The notes: a model not told the origin generated them from the sequence alone. DNA of 64,000 bases from an uncultured Succinivibrio sp. (GCA_900770725.1 CAAGLL010000027.1:1-64000), one strand, 5' to 3'; shown: positions 10,735-23,118, counted from the first letter of the stretch. Program-made: numbers and translations.

Positions 10735-12270
10735 TCAGATGCCCTGGTTCGCCGACGGCCTGAGCGTCGGGAAGAGGATCACGTCGCGGATGGTGGAGCT
10801 GTTGGTGAACAGCATGACCACCCTGTCGATGCCGATGCCTTCGCCTGCAGTGGGCGGGAGCCCGTGCTGCAAGGCGGTGATGTAATCAGCATCATAATAC
10901 ATGGCCTCGTCGTCGCCGTGCTTTTTGGCCTCGGCCTGGGCGAGGAAGCGCGCGGCCTGGTCATCCGGATCGTTGAGTTCGGAGAAGCCGTTGCCCATCT
11001 CGCGCCCGCCGATGAAGAACTCGAAGCGGTCGGTGAAGGCCGGATCCTTGTCATTCCTGCGCGCCAGCGGGGAGATCTCGGCGGGGTAGCTGGTGATGAA
11101 GGTCGGCTGCTGGAGGTGCTCCTCGACGAGTTCGTCGAAGAGGGCGGCGATGTAGTTGCCGAGCTTCCAGCCCTCCTTCATCTCGCAGTGCAGCTTCTCG
11201 CACCAGGCGCGGGCCTTCTGCTCATCCTCGAGATCCTCCATGGTGATCCCGTCGCCGTACTTGACGATGGACTCCTTCATGGTCAGGCGGTCGAACGGCT
11301 TCTCGAAGTCGACGTCGAGGCCCTCTTCCCCTTCCTTGCCGTAGTGGATCTTGGTGGTGCCGAGCACGGACTTGGCCATCTTCCTGAACATGTCCTCGGT
11401 CAGGTCGATGAGATCGTGGAAGTCGTGGTAGGCCATGTAGAACTCGATGGTCGTGAACTCTGGGTTGTGGCGCACGTCGATGCCCTCGTTGCGGAAGCAG
11501 CGGTTGATCTCGTAGACGCGCTCGAAGCCGCCGACCACCAGGCGCTTTAGGAAGAGCTCCGGGGCGATGCGCATGTACATGTCCATGTCCAGCGCGTTGT
11601 GGTGGGTGATGAAGGGCTTGGCGTTGGCGCCGCCGGGGATGGCGTGCATCATCGGGGTCTCGACTTCCATGAAGCGCATGCCGTCCATGTAGCTGCGGAT
11701 GAAGGAGACGATCTTCGTGCGGATCTGGAAGGTGCGGCGCGAGGACTCGTTGGCGATGAGGTCGAGGTAGCGCTGGCGGCAGCGGGCTTCCTGATCGGTA
11801 AGCCCCTTGAACTTCTCAGGCAGCGGGCGCAGGGCCTTGACGAGGAGCCTGAGAGACTTCACATGGAGCGTCAGCTCGCCGGTGCGGGTGCGGAAGGCAA
11901 AGCCCGTCACGCCGATGATGTCGCCTAAGTCGAGCTTCTTGAAGAGATCCTGGTACTGCCCCTCGGGGAGGTCGTCGCGGGAGACGTAGATCTGGATCCT
12001 GCCGTCCATGTCCTGGATGGTCGCGAATGACGCCTTGCCCATGATGCGGCGGGTCATCAGGCGGCCGGCGATTGAGAACTCGTTCTTCTCAGCCTCCAGC
12101 GCCGCCTCGTCCTTGTCCCCGCACTTTGCTCTCACGTCGCCTGAAGTGGCGTTGCGGCGGAAGTCGTTGGGGTATGCCTGGCCCTTCTGCCTGAGCGCGT
12201 TGAGCTTTTCGCGGCGCTCCTGCATCACGCTGTTGAGGTTCTCGGTCTTTTCCTGTGTTTCCTGTGACAT
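10735..12270 (-). CDS. lysS: class II lysyl-tRNA synthetase
   Basis: LysS charges tRNA-Lys in the cytoplasm. The 511 residues contain an N-terminal OB-fold anticodon-binding domain (about 65-150) and the class II catalytic core, with FRNEGIDVRHNPEFT as motif 2 and GIGIDRVVMLFT in motif 3. It lies 18 bases downstream of prfB, the same prfB-lysS pair as in E. coli. Confidence 0.98.
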   Translation of the reverse strand: MSQETQEKTENLNSVMQERREKLNALRQKGQAYPNDFRRNATSGDVRAKCGDKDEAALEAEKNEFSIAGRLMTRRIMGKASFATIQDMDGRIQIYVSRDDLPEGQYQDLFKKLDLGDIIGVTGFAFRTRTGELTLHVKSLRLLVKALRPLPEKFKGLTDQEARCRQRYLDLIANESSRRTFQIRTKIVSFIRSYMDGMRFMEVETPMMHAIPGGANAKPFITHHNALDMDMYMRIAPELFLKRLVVGGFERVYEINRCFRNEGIDVRHNPEFTTIEFYMAYHDFHDLIDLTEDMFRKMAKSVLGTTKIHYGKEGEEGLDVDFEKPFDRLTMKESIVKYGDGITMEDLEDEQKARAWCEKLHCEMKEGWKLGNYIAALFDELVEEHLQQPTFITSYPAEISPLARRNDKDPAFTDRFEFFIGGREMGNGFSELNDPDDQAARFLAQAEAKKHGDDEAMYYDADYITALQHGLPPTAGEGIGIDRVVMLFTNSSTIRDVILFPTLRPSANQGI

Positions 12271-12288
12271 TGCTGATTATTCCTTTGC

Positions 12289-13387
12289 TTACAGCCCGGA
12301 CTTGAGGCTGGCTTCGATGAACTGGTCCAGATCGCCGTTTAGGACTTTCTGGGTGTCGCGGCATTCAACGCCGGTGCGCAGATCCTTGATGCGCGCGTCG
12401 TCGAGCACGTAGGAGCGGATCTGGCTGCCCCAGCCGATGTCCGACTTGCTGTCCTCGACGGCCTTCTGCTCGGCCATGCGCTTGGAGAGCTCGAGCTGGT
12501 ACAGCTTTGCGCGCAGCTGCTTCATGGCCTGTTCGCGATTCTGGAACTGGGAGCGCTCGTTCTGGCAGGTGACGACGATGCCGGTGGGGATGTGCGTGAT
12601 GCGCACGGCCGACTCGGTCTTGTTGACGTGCTGGCCGCCTGCGCCCGAGGAGCGGTAGACGTCGGTCTTGAGGTCTGCGGGGTTGATCTCGATGTCGATG
12701 TTGTCATCGACCTCCGGGTAGACGAAGGCCGAGCAGAACGAGGTGTGGCGGCGGTTGTTGGAGTCAAACGGCGACTTGCGCACGAGGCGGTGCACGCCGG
12801 TCTCGGTGCGCAACAGCCCGTAGGCGTGCTCGCCCGTGAACTTGATGGTGGCGGACTTGATGCCGGCGACCTCGCCCTCCGAGAGCTCGGTGACGGTCGC
12901 GGTCAGGCCCTTCTTCTCGGCGTACTTCAGGTACATGCGCATCACCATCTCGGCCCAGTCCTGGGCCTCGGTGCCGCCTGAGCCCGACTGGATGTCCATG
13001 TAGCAGGGATCGTTGTCGTGGGGGCCTGAGAACATGCGCTCCATCTCAAGGGAGGTGAGCGTGGAGTCGAGCTCGCCGCACTCGCGCTCGGCCTCGGCGT
13101 GGCTTTCGGGATCGTTGTCCTCGGCGGCCATCTCCTCGAGGGTGAGGATGTCGTCAAAGCCCTGGTCGAGCGCCTTGAAGCGGTTGACCACCGACTCGAG
13201 CGAGGTCTTCTCGCGGCCCAGCTCCTGGGCTTTTTCAGGGGTGTTCCAGAGGTTGGGATCCTCGAGGAGGCCGTTTACCTCCTCAAGCCGCTCCTGCTTG
13301 GCCCTGAGGTCAAAGATACCCCCTGAGCGCGTCGGCGCGCTCCTTGAGCTGCGCGACGCGCTCCTTTACTGAAATTGTTTCCTGCAC
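12289..13387 (-). CDS. prfB: peptide chain release factor 2 (programmed +1 frameshift)
   Basis: RF2 terminates translation at UGA and UAA. The gene is in two frames. A GTG start at 13387 (AGGAAA upstream) encodes 25 residues ending RGYL, then an in-frame TGA occurs at 13312-13310. The site reads AGGGGGTATCTTTGAC, with the internal Shine-Dalgarno and CUU-UGA slip codon of E. coli prfB. A +1 shift continues into the downstream frame for a total of 365 residues, the E. coli length. The SPF recognition motif falls at 205-207 and GGQ at 250-252. RF2 therefore autoregulates its own synthesis. A TATAAT box is at 13422-13427. Confidence 0.96.
13310..13327 (-). promoter_or_regulatory. prfB recoding site
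   Basis: On the mRNA strand the site has an AGGGGG internal Shine-Dalgarno, the slippery CTT codon (13313-13315) and an in-frame TGA (13310-13312) followed by C. This is the standard arrangement for autoregulated +1 frameshifting in RF2 genes. Confidence 0.95.
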
Positions 13388-13468
13388 TTTAGGTTTCCTG
13401 ATTATGGATGGTAAGCAAAGGATTATAACAGACGCGCGGCGCGGCCATGCGCCGCGGCGCCTGCCATG

Positions 13469-14557
13469 TCAGATGTAGCCGACCTCGACGCGGGGCATGA
13501 TCCTGCAGACGAGCTCGTAGGGGATGGTGTGGGCGTGGATGGCCACGTGCTCGACCGGGAGCCCCGGGCCCCAGAGCTCGACCGGATCGCCCACCTTGTC
13601 CTTGGAATCAGGGCCAAGGTCCACGAAGAGCATGTCCATGCAGACGTGGCCTGCGGTCGGGACGATGCGGCCGTTGACGAGCACCGGCGTGCCGTTGTCG
13701 GCCGTGCGCGGGTAGCCGTCGCCGTAGCCTGCCGAGACCACGCCGAGCACGGTGTCGCGCGGGGCGACGAAGGCCGCGCCGTAGCCCACCTTGTCGCCCT
13801 TCTTTATGTGGTGGATCGCGATGATCGCGCTCTTGAGCGTCATGACCGGGGTGAGCCCCAGATCGGCGCCGGTCTTGTCCTCAAACGGCGAAATGCCGTA
13901 CATGATGACCCCCGGGCGCACCCAGGAGGTGTGGGAGCGCTCCCACTTGCAGATCCCCGCGGAGTTGCCTAAGCAGTAGTCGCCGTCAAAGCCCAGCTCC
14001 TCGGCCAGCTTGAAGAAGTTGTCCTGCTCCTGCTGGTTGTACGCGCTCTCGGAGGGCGTGTCGGCAACCGAGAGGTGGGAGATGAGCCCCAGGGGCTTCT
14101 GGGCGTTGGGGGTCTCCTCGAGCACCTCTTTAATCGCCGCAATCTCCTTGGGGTCGTTCGATCCCAGGCGGTGCATGCCGATGTCGACCTGGACCCAGCA
14201 GCGCACCGGCTTCTCCACCCTGGCCTTGGCGATCGCGCGCGCCTGGAAGAGATCGTGCACGGCGGTGTGCAGCCCCAGCCTTGCGATGGTCGGGACGTCA
14301 TCCTCGTTGAAGAAGCCCTCGAGCAGGACGACGGGCTTCTTGATCCCCGCGTCCCTCAGGATCACCGCCTCGTCGATGCGCGAGACGGCGAAGGCGTCGG
14401 CCTCGGGCTCGAGCACCTTGGCGCACTTCACGAGGCCGTGCCCGTAGGCGTTGGCCTTGACCACCGCCACATGCTTGGACTGCGGGGCCATTTTCCTGAT
14501 GCGCCTGAAGTTCGATACCAGAGCTCCGGTGTCGATGGTTACTGATATGGGTTTCAT
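13469..14557 (-). CDS. alr: alanine racemase
   Basis: Alr interconverts L- and D-alanine with PLP and supplies D-Ala for peptidoglycan. From the ATG at 14557 (AGGAAAG upstream) it is 362 residues (359 in E. coli). PLP-lysine Lys34 lies in VVKANAYGHG and the second catalytic base Tyr259 in VGYGAAF. The frame stays open upstream, but that part is unlike the family and overlaps dnaB. The gene lies 34 bases after dnaB, the dnaB-alr order of E. coli. Confidence 0.97.
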   Translation of the reverse strand: MKPISVTIDTGALVSNFRRIRKMAPQSKHVAVVKANAYGHGLVKCAKVLEPEADAFAVSRIDEAVILRDAGIKKPVVLLEGFFNEDDVPTIARLGLHTAVHDLFQARAIAKARVEKPVRCWVQVDIGMHRLGSNDPKEIAAIKEVLEETPNAQKPLGLISHLSVADTPSESAYNQQEQDNFFKLAEELGFDGDYCLGNSAGICKWERSHTSWVRPGVIMYGISPFEDKTGADLGLTPVMTLKSAIIAIHHIKKGDKVGYGAAFVAPRDTVLGVVSAGYGDGYPRTADNGTPVLVNGRIVPTAGHVCMDMLFVDLGPDSKDKVGDPVELWGPGLPVEHVAIHAHTIPYELVCRIMPRVEVGYI

Positions 14558-14591
14558 CTTCTTTCCTGAAAAAACTTGTTGGGGCCTTGGC

Positions 14592-16046
14592 TTACTGCGG
14601 ATCGTCGGGCGGGGGCGGCATCTCCCCCACCGGCTGCTCCTTGTCGTAGAACGAGGTGTACTCGCCGATGAACTGCAGCTCGATGTCCTTGAGCGCGCCG
14701 TTGCGGTTCTTGCTGACGATGAGCAGCGCCCTGCCGTCGTCGGCCGACTCGTCCGTGCGCTCGTGGTAGAGCGCCTCGCGGTGCAGGAACATGATGAGGT
14801 CGGCGTCCTGCTCAAGCGAGCCTGACTCGCGCAGGTCCGAGTTCATCGGGCGGTGGTCCTTGCGCGACTCGACCTCGCGGTTGAGCTGCGAGAGCGCGAG
14901 CACCGGGACGTCGAGCTCCTTTGACAGGAGCTTGAGGCTCCTTGAGATGGAGCCGAGCTCCAAGGCGCGGTTCTCGGCGCTGTCGGAGTCGCCCTTCATG
15001 AGCTGGAGGTAGTCGACCATGATCACCGAGAGCCCGCCGTTGATCTCGGCGATCTCCCTGGCGCGGGCGCGCAGCTCCGCGGGCGTCACCGAGCCTGAGT
15101 CGTCGATGAAGAGCTTGTCGAACGTGCCCTTGTGATCCTCGCGCTCCACCGAGAGCAGCCTCATCTTGCCCATGATACGGTCCCAGCCTGAGACCGGCAC
15201 CTCGCCGTTGACCAGGTTCTGCATCGGCACCTGCCCGAAGTTTGAGAGCATGCGCAGCGCGATGCTCTCAGACGGCATCTCGAGCGAGAACACCAGCCCG
15301 GGCTTCTTGACGTCGGGGTTCAGCACGATGTTCTCGACGATGTTCATCGCAAACGAGGTCTTGCCCACGCCCGGGCGGGCGGCGATGATGTTGAGCGTGC
15401 CGCCCTGCAGCCCCAGCGTGAGCTCGTCGAGCTCGCGGAAGCCGCTGGCGACGCCGCGCATCCTCGAGCCAGAGTGCATGTTCTCGCGGATGCGCTCGAT
15501 GACCTGTCCTGTGACCTCGATCATCGGGCGCGGGCGCCCGGCATCCTCGCCGCGGTTGGCCTCGGCGGCGTCATAGAACTTGCTCTGGGCCTCGTTGAAG
15601 AGCATGTCGGCCTCGCGGCCGTCCGGCTCATAGGCGCTCTGCGTGACCTCGCCTGCAAGCGCGATGATCTGGCGGCGCTTGTAGCACTCGCTGATGATCC
15701 TCGCGTACTCGGGAGCCGATCCCGGATCGGCGCCCGAGTTCATCAGCGAGGAGAGGTAGCCGTTGCCGCCGGCCTCCTCGAGGTGGCCGTTGCTCTCAAG
15801 CCAGGCGCTGATGATGGTGGGGTCGAAGTTGCTCGAGGACTCGGCGCGCTCGAGGATCGCGTGGTAGACGAGGCGGTTGCGCTTGCCGAAGAAGGCTTCC
15901 TCCTTCAACAGGCCGATCTCGCGGGTCACGCGCTCAAGCGAGGAGCCGTCGAGCATGACGGATCCCAGGAAGCGCCGCTCGGCGTCGTCGTTGGCAGGAA
16001 CGGTCCTGATCCTGGCCTGATCCTGCCCTCTGTCCTGTGACGGCAT
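14592..16046 (-). CDS. dnaB: replicative DNA helicase DnaB
   Basis: DnaB is the hexameric 5'-3' helicase at the replication fork. The 484 residues (471 in E. coli) show an N-terminal primase-interaction domain (about 18-120), a linker, and a RecA-like C-terminal domain with Walker A ARPGVGKT at 223-230 and Walker B IMVDYLQLM. No intein interrupts it. alr follows directly. Confidence 0.98.
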   Translation of the reverse strand: MPSQDRGQDQARIRTVPANDDAERRFLGSVMLDGSSLERVTREIGLLKEEAFFGKRNRLVYHAILERAESSSNFDPTIISAWLESNGHLEEAGGNGYLSSLMNSGADPGSAPEYARIISECYKRRQIIALAGEVTQSAYEPDGREADMLFNEAQSKFYDAAEANRGEDAGRPRPMIEVTGQVIERIRENMHSGSRMRGVASGFRELDELTLGLQGGTLNIIAARPGVGKTSFAMNIVENIVLNPDVKKPGLVFSLEMPSESIALRMLSNFGQVPMQNLVNGEVPVSGWDRIMGKMRLLSVEREDHKGTFDKLFIDDSGSVTPAELRARAREIAEINGGLSVIMVDYLQLMKGDSDSAENRALELGSISRSLKLLSKELDVPVLALSQLNREVESRKDHRPMNSDLRESGSLEQDADLIMFLHREALYHERTDESADDGRALLIVSKNRNGALKDIELQFIGEYTSFYDKEQPVGEMPPPPDDPQ

Positions 16047-16244
16047 GCTTTTTTCTCCGTGATCCCAACAAGATGGCTTTGCAATCTAAGATGCCTGCGC
16101 CTAAGCCCAGTGCCACACATGATAGAGCAGTTTGGGTGCATTTGAAACTGCGGAAAAAGGCTTGCGGACGCGCTTTGCGTGTGGGAAAAACAGGGGTTCC
16201 CGGTGGGATGCCTTGTTTGAAAATCGGGGGGATTGAATGGATGG

Positions 16245-16321
16245 TGGCGCACCTGGGGGGATTCGAACCCTCGACCAATCGGTTCGTAGCCGAGTACTCT
16301 ATCCAGCTGAGCTACAGGTGC
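16245..16321 (-). tRNA. tRNA-Arg(ACG), copy 1 (downstream)
   Basis: The 77-base cloverleaf has a 7-bp acceptor stem (GCACCTG/CAGGTGC), anticodon ACG in loop CTACGAA, T-loop TTCGAAT, discriminator G and an encoded CCA. It is close to E. coli tRNA-Arg(ACG), whose wobble A becomes inosine. Two stem positions are mismatched: C27-U43 in the anticodon stem and A50-C64 in the T stem. It is identical to the copy 28 bases upstream. Confidence 0.96.
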
Positions 16322-16349
16322 ACTCCATGCGAAAAGCGCTCAAGGCAGG

Positions 16350-16426
16350 TGGCGCACCTGGGGGGATTCGAACCCTCGACCAATCGGTTCGTAGCCGAGT
16401 ACTCTATCCAGCTGAGCTACAGGTGC
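16350..16426 (-). tRNA. tRNA-Arg(ACG), copy 2 (promoter-proximal)
   Basis: This copy is identical over all 77 bases to the gene at 16245-16321, including the C27-U43 and A50-C64 mismatches. The two copies are separated by 28 bases and presumably share the transcript from the promoter at 16457-16484. Confidence 0.96.
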
Positions 16427-16456
16427 ATGCGCCTTGCGACGTTTTTACGTTGGCAC

Positions 16457-16484
16457 ATTATACCAGCCCAAATCGCCTTTACAA
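16457..16484 (-). promoter_or_regulatory. promoter of the tRNA-Arg pair
   Basis: On the minus strand TTGTAA (16479-16484) and TATAAT (16457-16462) are 16 bases apart, with an A-tract just upstream of the -35 box. The site ends about 30 bases upstream of the first tRNA-Arg, a suitable distance for a short leader. Confidence 0.75.
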
Positions 16485-16802
16485 GTTTTTTTGAAAAAGC
16501 GATCGCGCCCTTCATCAACCGCAGCCAAGGCCGCCCATCTGGCCAAAAGCCGCACCTGTGCTCCAAGCCCCTGACAGGGATTTTAGATGCGCCTGTGTCT
16601 TTGCTTTAAATTGCGCATCCCTTGAATCCGCGCTCTCAACGTCCCTGCCTTATGGGCACATGCATTAGACTGGACGCGGGATAAACTTGCATGATCTTTT
16701 TTAAAATATTTCATACAACGCTGATCAGGCCCCAGCTCCATCTTCTAAAATTCGGAAAACTGCGAGATCACAAACGGTTGAGCAGCCTGTATGGAGGATG
16801 AC
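16485..16802. other. intergenic region upstream of the secreted FGE-like gene
   Basis: These roughly 300 bases separate the tRNA-Arg promoter from the plus-strand FGE/flavodoxin gene. The stretch is more AT-rich around 16680-16720. I see no open frame with family features, no tRNA and no clear -35/-10 pair. It presumably carries the promoter of the downstream gene. Confidence 0.5.
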
Positions 16803-18065
16803 ATGAACCTGCTTGCCCGCAAGGCTGTGCTGATTGCCGCGGCTTCAACCGCCATGGCAACCGGCCAGGCCCCCGCCGCCGAGCCTGAGAACCCAGGCGC
16901 GGCCATGGTCCTGCTCCGCGGGGGCTCGTTCATGATGGGAAGCCCCGCGTCGGAAGAAGGCCGCGGCAACGACGAGTCCCGCCACGCGGTCACCCTGACC
17001 CCCTTCTTCATGTCATCCCACGAGGTCACCCAGGGCGAGTACGAGCAGGCCATGGGCCTGAACCCCAGCGCCCACCGGGGCGATCCCCGCCTTCCAGTTG
17101 AGAGCGTCTCCTGGCTTGACGCCATCAGGTACTGCAATGCGCTAAGCAGGATGAACGGCCTTGCGCCTGCCTACAAGGTCGAAAACGGCGCGGTCTCATG
17201 GAACCGCGGATCCACCGGCTACCGCCTGCCAACAGAGGCCGAGTGGGAGTACGCAGCCAGGGCAGGCGGGGCCTCGGAAAAGAACTCCGTCGGCACGACC
17301 GTGGCCGCAGCATCAGGCAGCCCCAACTCCTACGGCCTCTACGACATGGAAGGCAACGTCGCCGAGTGGGTGTTCGACTGGTACGCACCTTATGAGCCCA
17401 TGGCCACAATCGACCCATCGGGGCCTGCGCTGGGCTCGCTGAGGGTCAGGCGCGGGGCGGCATGGGCGGATTCAAGCTCGTTTACGCGCCCCGCCTGCCG
17501 CTCTGCCGAGGCGCCGGGGGCCAGGTACCCCGACCTCGGGTTCCGCGTCGCCAGGAGCGCCGCCCCGCGCCGGGGCTACGCCTCCACCGAAGACTCGCTG
17601 AGGTTCATGCTCCCCGGCGCCCCGAAGGTGCTCGTGGCCTATTGCCCGGACGCCTCGGAGGAAGCCGGGATCGCAGCCGAGCTAGCGGGCGCCGCATCGG
17701 TCGAGATCAGGCCTGCGGGATTCGACTTTCCAATAGGCAGTGGGGATCCCAAGCCTGCCATGGCGATCGCTGGCAGCATCATGCAGGCCCCGCCCTTTGA
17801 CGCGCTGATCCTCTGCTTCCGCGACAACAACGGCTCCCTGCCTGCCGATGCGCGCGCCTTCACCGAAGGGGCCAACCTCCAGGGCAAGCTCGTGCTGCCG
17901 CTCATGCTGCGCAAGGACACTGGATCCGGGCATGCCGCATCGGACCTTGGAAAAGCAGCCCCCGGCGCCTTCATCGGGCAGGTCTTCACCGCAAGCCTAG
18001 GCAGGGGGGATCTCAGGCAGCGGATCTCGCTGTGGCTTGAATCGCAGGGCCTCGCGGTCAAATAG
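16803..18065 (+). CDS. secreted SUMF1/FGE-fold protein with C-terminal flavodoxin-like domain
   Basis: The start at 16803 follows GGAGG, giving 420 residues. Residues 1-25 form a signal peptide (APA before residue 26), so the protein is exported. Residues 33-252 are a formylglycine-generating-enzyme/SUMF1 fold, with GGSFMMGS, EVTQGEY, YRLPTEAEWEYAARAG, GNVAEWVFDWY and GFRVARS. The paired active-site cysteines of true FGE are absent; the matching segment near 216-235 has one Cys. Residues 274-418 follow a flavodoxin pattern (KVLVAYCPD, FDALILCF, GKLVLPLML, SGHAASDLGKAAPGAF). The TGNT phosphate loop reads DASEEA, and the aromatic FMN-stacking loop reads FRDNNG, so FMN binding is doubtful. Function unknown. 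Confidence 0.8.
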   Translation: MNLLARKAVLIAAASTAMATGQAPAAEPENPGAAMVLLRGGSFMMGSPASEEGRGNDESRHAVTLTPFFMSSHEVTQGEYEQAMGLNPSAHRGDPRLPVESVSWLDAIRYCNALSRMNGLAPAYKVENGAVSWNRGSTGYRLPTEAEWEYAARAGGASEKNSVGTTVAAASGSPNSYGLYDMEGNVAEWVFDWYAPYEPMATIDPSGPALGSLRVRRGAAWADSSSFTRPACRSAEAPGARYPDLGFRVARSAAPRRGYASTEDSLRFMLPGAPKVLVAYCPDASEEAGIAAELAGAASVEIRPAGFDFPIGSGDPKPAMAIAGSIMQAPPFDALILCFRDNNGSLPADARAFTEGANLQGKLVLPLMLRKDTGSGHAASDLGKAAPGAFIGQVFTASLGRGDLRQRISLWLESQGLAVK

Positions 18066-18129
18066 CGCGGAGTATCCCAGCAGCGCCAAGTCCGGCCTGC
18101 AGCGGGAAACTTGATTGAACGCCTGGGAG

Positions 18130-18176
18130 AGGCGCCGGCATGGCATGGGGAGACCCGGCTGCGCCGGCGCCTTTTG
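18130..18176 (+). terminator. terminator of the FGE/flavodoxin gene
   Basis: GGCGCCGGC (18131-18139) pairs with GCCGGCGCC (18163-18171) across a 23-base loop and is followed by TTTT. It lies about 65 bases after the stop codon of the upstream plus-strand gene. Confidence 0.7.
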
Positions 18177-18248
18177 CCTCTTGGGGGCGATGTGCATAAA
18201 TGCACGCAAGACATGGGGGAATTGAATTGCCAGCAGAACTGCAGGCAT

Positions 18249-18275
18249 AAAAAAAACCGCTTCAAATCAAGCGGT
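18249..18275 (-). terminator. Rho-independent terminator after tRNA-Ser
   Basis: On the minus strand a 7-bp stem (ACCGCTT with AAGCGGT, plus-strand 18256-18262 and 18269-18275) is followed by eight consecutive U residues. It ends the csrA-tRNA-Ser transcript. Confidence 0.9.
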
Positions 18276-18289
18276 CGTTCATTTCAGCC

Positions 18290-18384
18290 TGGCGGATAGA
18301 GAGGGATTCGAACCCTCGATACAGCCCTTAAAGCCGTATGCTCCCTTAGCAGGGGAGTACCTTCAGCCACTCGGTCATCTATCC
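18290..18384 (-). tRNA. tRNA-Ser(GCT)
   Basis: The cloverleaf is 95 bases with a 7-bp acceptor stem (GGATAGA/TCTATCC), the long variable arm of class II tRNAs, anticodon GCT in loop CTGCTAA, T-loop TTCGAAT, discriminator G and an encoded CCA. It decodes AGC and AGU. It follows csrA as serV does in E. coli, and a strong terminator lies just downstream. Confidence 0.97.
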
Positions 18385-18394
18385 ACGGTGCTGT

Positions 18395-18610
18395 TTAGTG
18401 CGTGCTAGTATCCGATCTTGGTTCTTCAAAGTCAAGGCTTTTTCCTCCTGCGCCTTTTGAGGCCTCAGGAGGAGGGAGCCTGGTGATCCGCACCGACGCC
18501 GGGGCGTCGATGCCGATCCTCACGCTCTCCCCCTTGATTTCAAGAACGCGCACGGTGATCCCACCGCCGATCCGGAGGGATTCCCCTTCCCTGCGGGAGA
18601 TCACCAGCAC
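18395..18610 (-). CDS. csrA: carbon storage regulator CsrA
   Basis: CsrA is a dimeric RNA-binding protein that represses or stabilises mRNAs at GGA motifs. The 71 residues keep the five-strand core (RREGESLRIG, VRIGIDAP) and the RNA-contacting Arg at position 44. After residue 44 the usual C-terminal helix (EEIYQRI in E. coli) is replaced by a Pro/Gly/Lys-rich and then acidic tail. The start is GTG, two bases after the alaS stop. The alaS-csrA-tRNA-Ser order is the same as in E. coli. RNA-binding activity is likely but unproven. Confidence 0.9.
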   Translation of the reverse strand: MLVISRREGESLRIGGGITVRVLEIKGESVRIGIDAPASVRITRLPPPEASKGAGGKSLDFEEPRSDTSTH

Positions 18611-18612
18611 GG

Positions 18613-21240
<2,628 letters not shown>

Positions 21241-21314
21241 GATGAGAAATTAACCTAAAAGTTTTGTGACCTTTCACGTCCAAAGGCTGATTATACCTTG
21301 CCTGAGGGCGCGGT

Positions 21315-21785
21315 TTAGTCGGACTGGGAAAATTGCTCGCAGGCCTCGACGCAGGTCTGCGGATCAAAGCCGCGCCGGTAGAGCGCGGCCTTCATCTTCT
21401 GCTGGAGCTTGTAGTCGGAAGTGTCGGCCCCGCTGTAGCGGCGCCTTAGGAAGTCGAGGGCGGCGGCGTCGAAGTCGGCGCCCTCCATGTAGGGTTCGAG
21501 CAGATCCGGGTCGAAGCCGCGCTTCTTGGCCTCAAGCCTGAGCCTCAGCGGCCCCAGGCAGTTGCTGATGCCGTGGCGCACCAGCATTTCGGCAAAGCGC
21601 TCGTCGCTCTGCGCGCCCTCGTCCGAGGCGCGCAGGACCGCCTGACGCGCCGCCTCGGGGGTGAAGCGCAGCTTGAGCTTGCGAAAGAGCTCGGCCTTCG
21701 AGTACTCGCGCCGCCCGAGCAGCCTGATGCAGGCGATGTAGGCCTTCTCGGACGAGTCATCGGGGGCGCGGGAGACGAAGGCCAC
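21315..21785 (-). CDS. recX: RecA regulator RecX
   Basis: RecX caps and destabilises RecA filaments. The 156-residue protein has the three-helix repeats of the family (RLLGRREYSKAEL, then DERFAEMLVRHG, then LDFLRRRY). It lies 9 bases downstream of recA on the same strand, the usual recA-recX arrangement. Confidence 0.94.
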   Translation of the reverse strand: MAFVSRAPDDSSEKAYIACIRLLGRREYSKAELFRKLKLRFTPEAARQAVLRASDEGAQSDERFAEMLVRHGISNCLGPLRLRLEAKKRGFDPDLLEPYMEGADFDAAALDFLRRRYSGADTSDYKLQQKMKAALYRRGFDPQTCVEACEQFSQSD

Positions 21786-21794
21786 CTACGAGCC

Positions 21795-23030
<1,236 letters not shown>

Positions 23031-23077
23031 GCCTTCATTCTCCGATTAAACGATTCATCCGTTGCCGCCATTATACT

Positions 23078-23118
23078 TAAAATTTAGACTTGATCGTGCA
23101 ATCTCGCCTAAAATTTAG
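23078..23118. promoter_or_regulatory. two AT-rich dyads upstream of recA
   Basis: TAAAATTTAG occurs at 23078-23087 and again at 23109-23118, exactly 31 bases apart, about three helical turns. The distal copy sits in a longer near-palindrome (CTAAAATTTAG). The proximal copy lies right beside a TATAAT (about 23069-23075) on the recA strand that has no good -35 box. The arrangement suggests regulator binding. The identity of the regulator, possibly LexA, is a guess. Confidence 0.45.

Noticed and set aside
12289..13387. prfB as a broken gene or sequencing error
   Set aside because: The frame change sits exactly at the classical AGGGGG-TAT-CTT-TGA-C recoding site, and the joined product has the standard 365 residues.
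16245..16426. Tandem tRNAs as part of a CRISPR or other repeat array
   Set aside because: There are only two copies, and each folds as a complete tRNA with encoded CCA.
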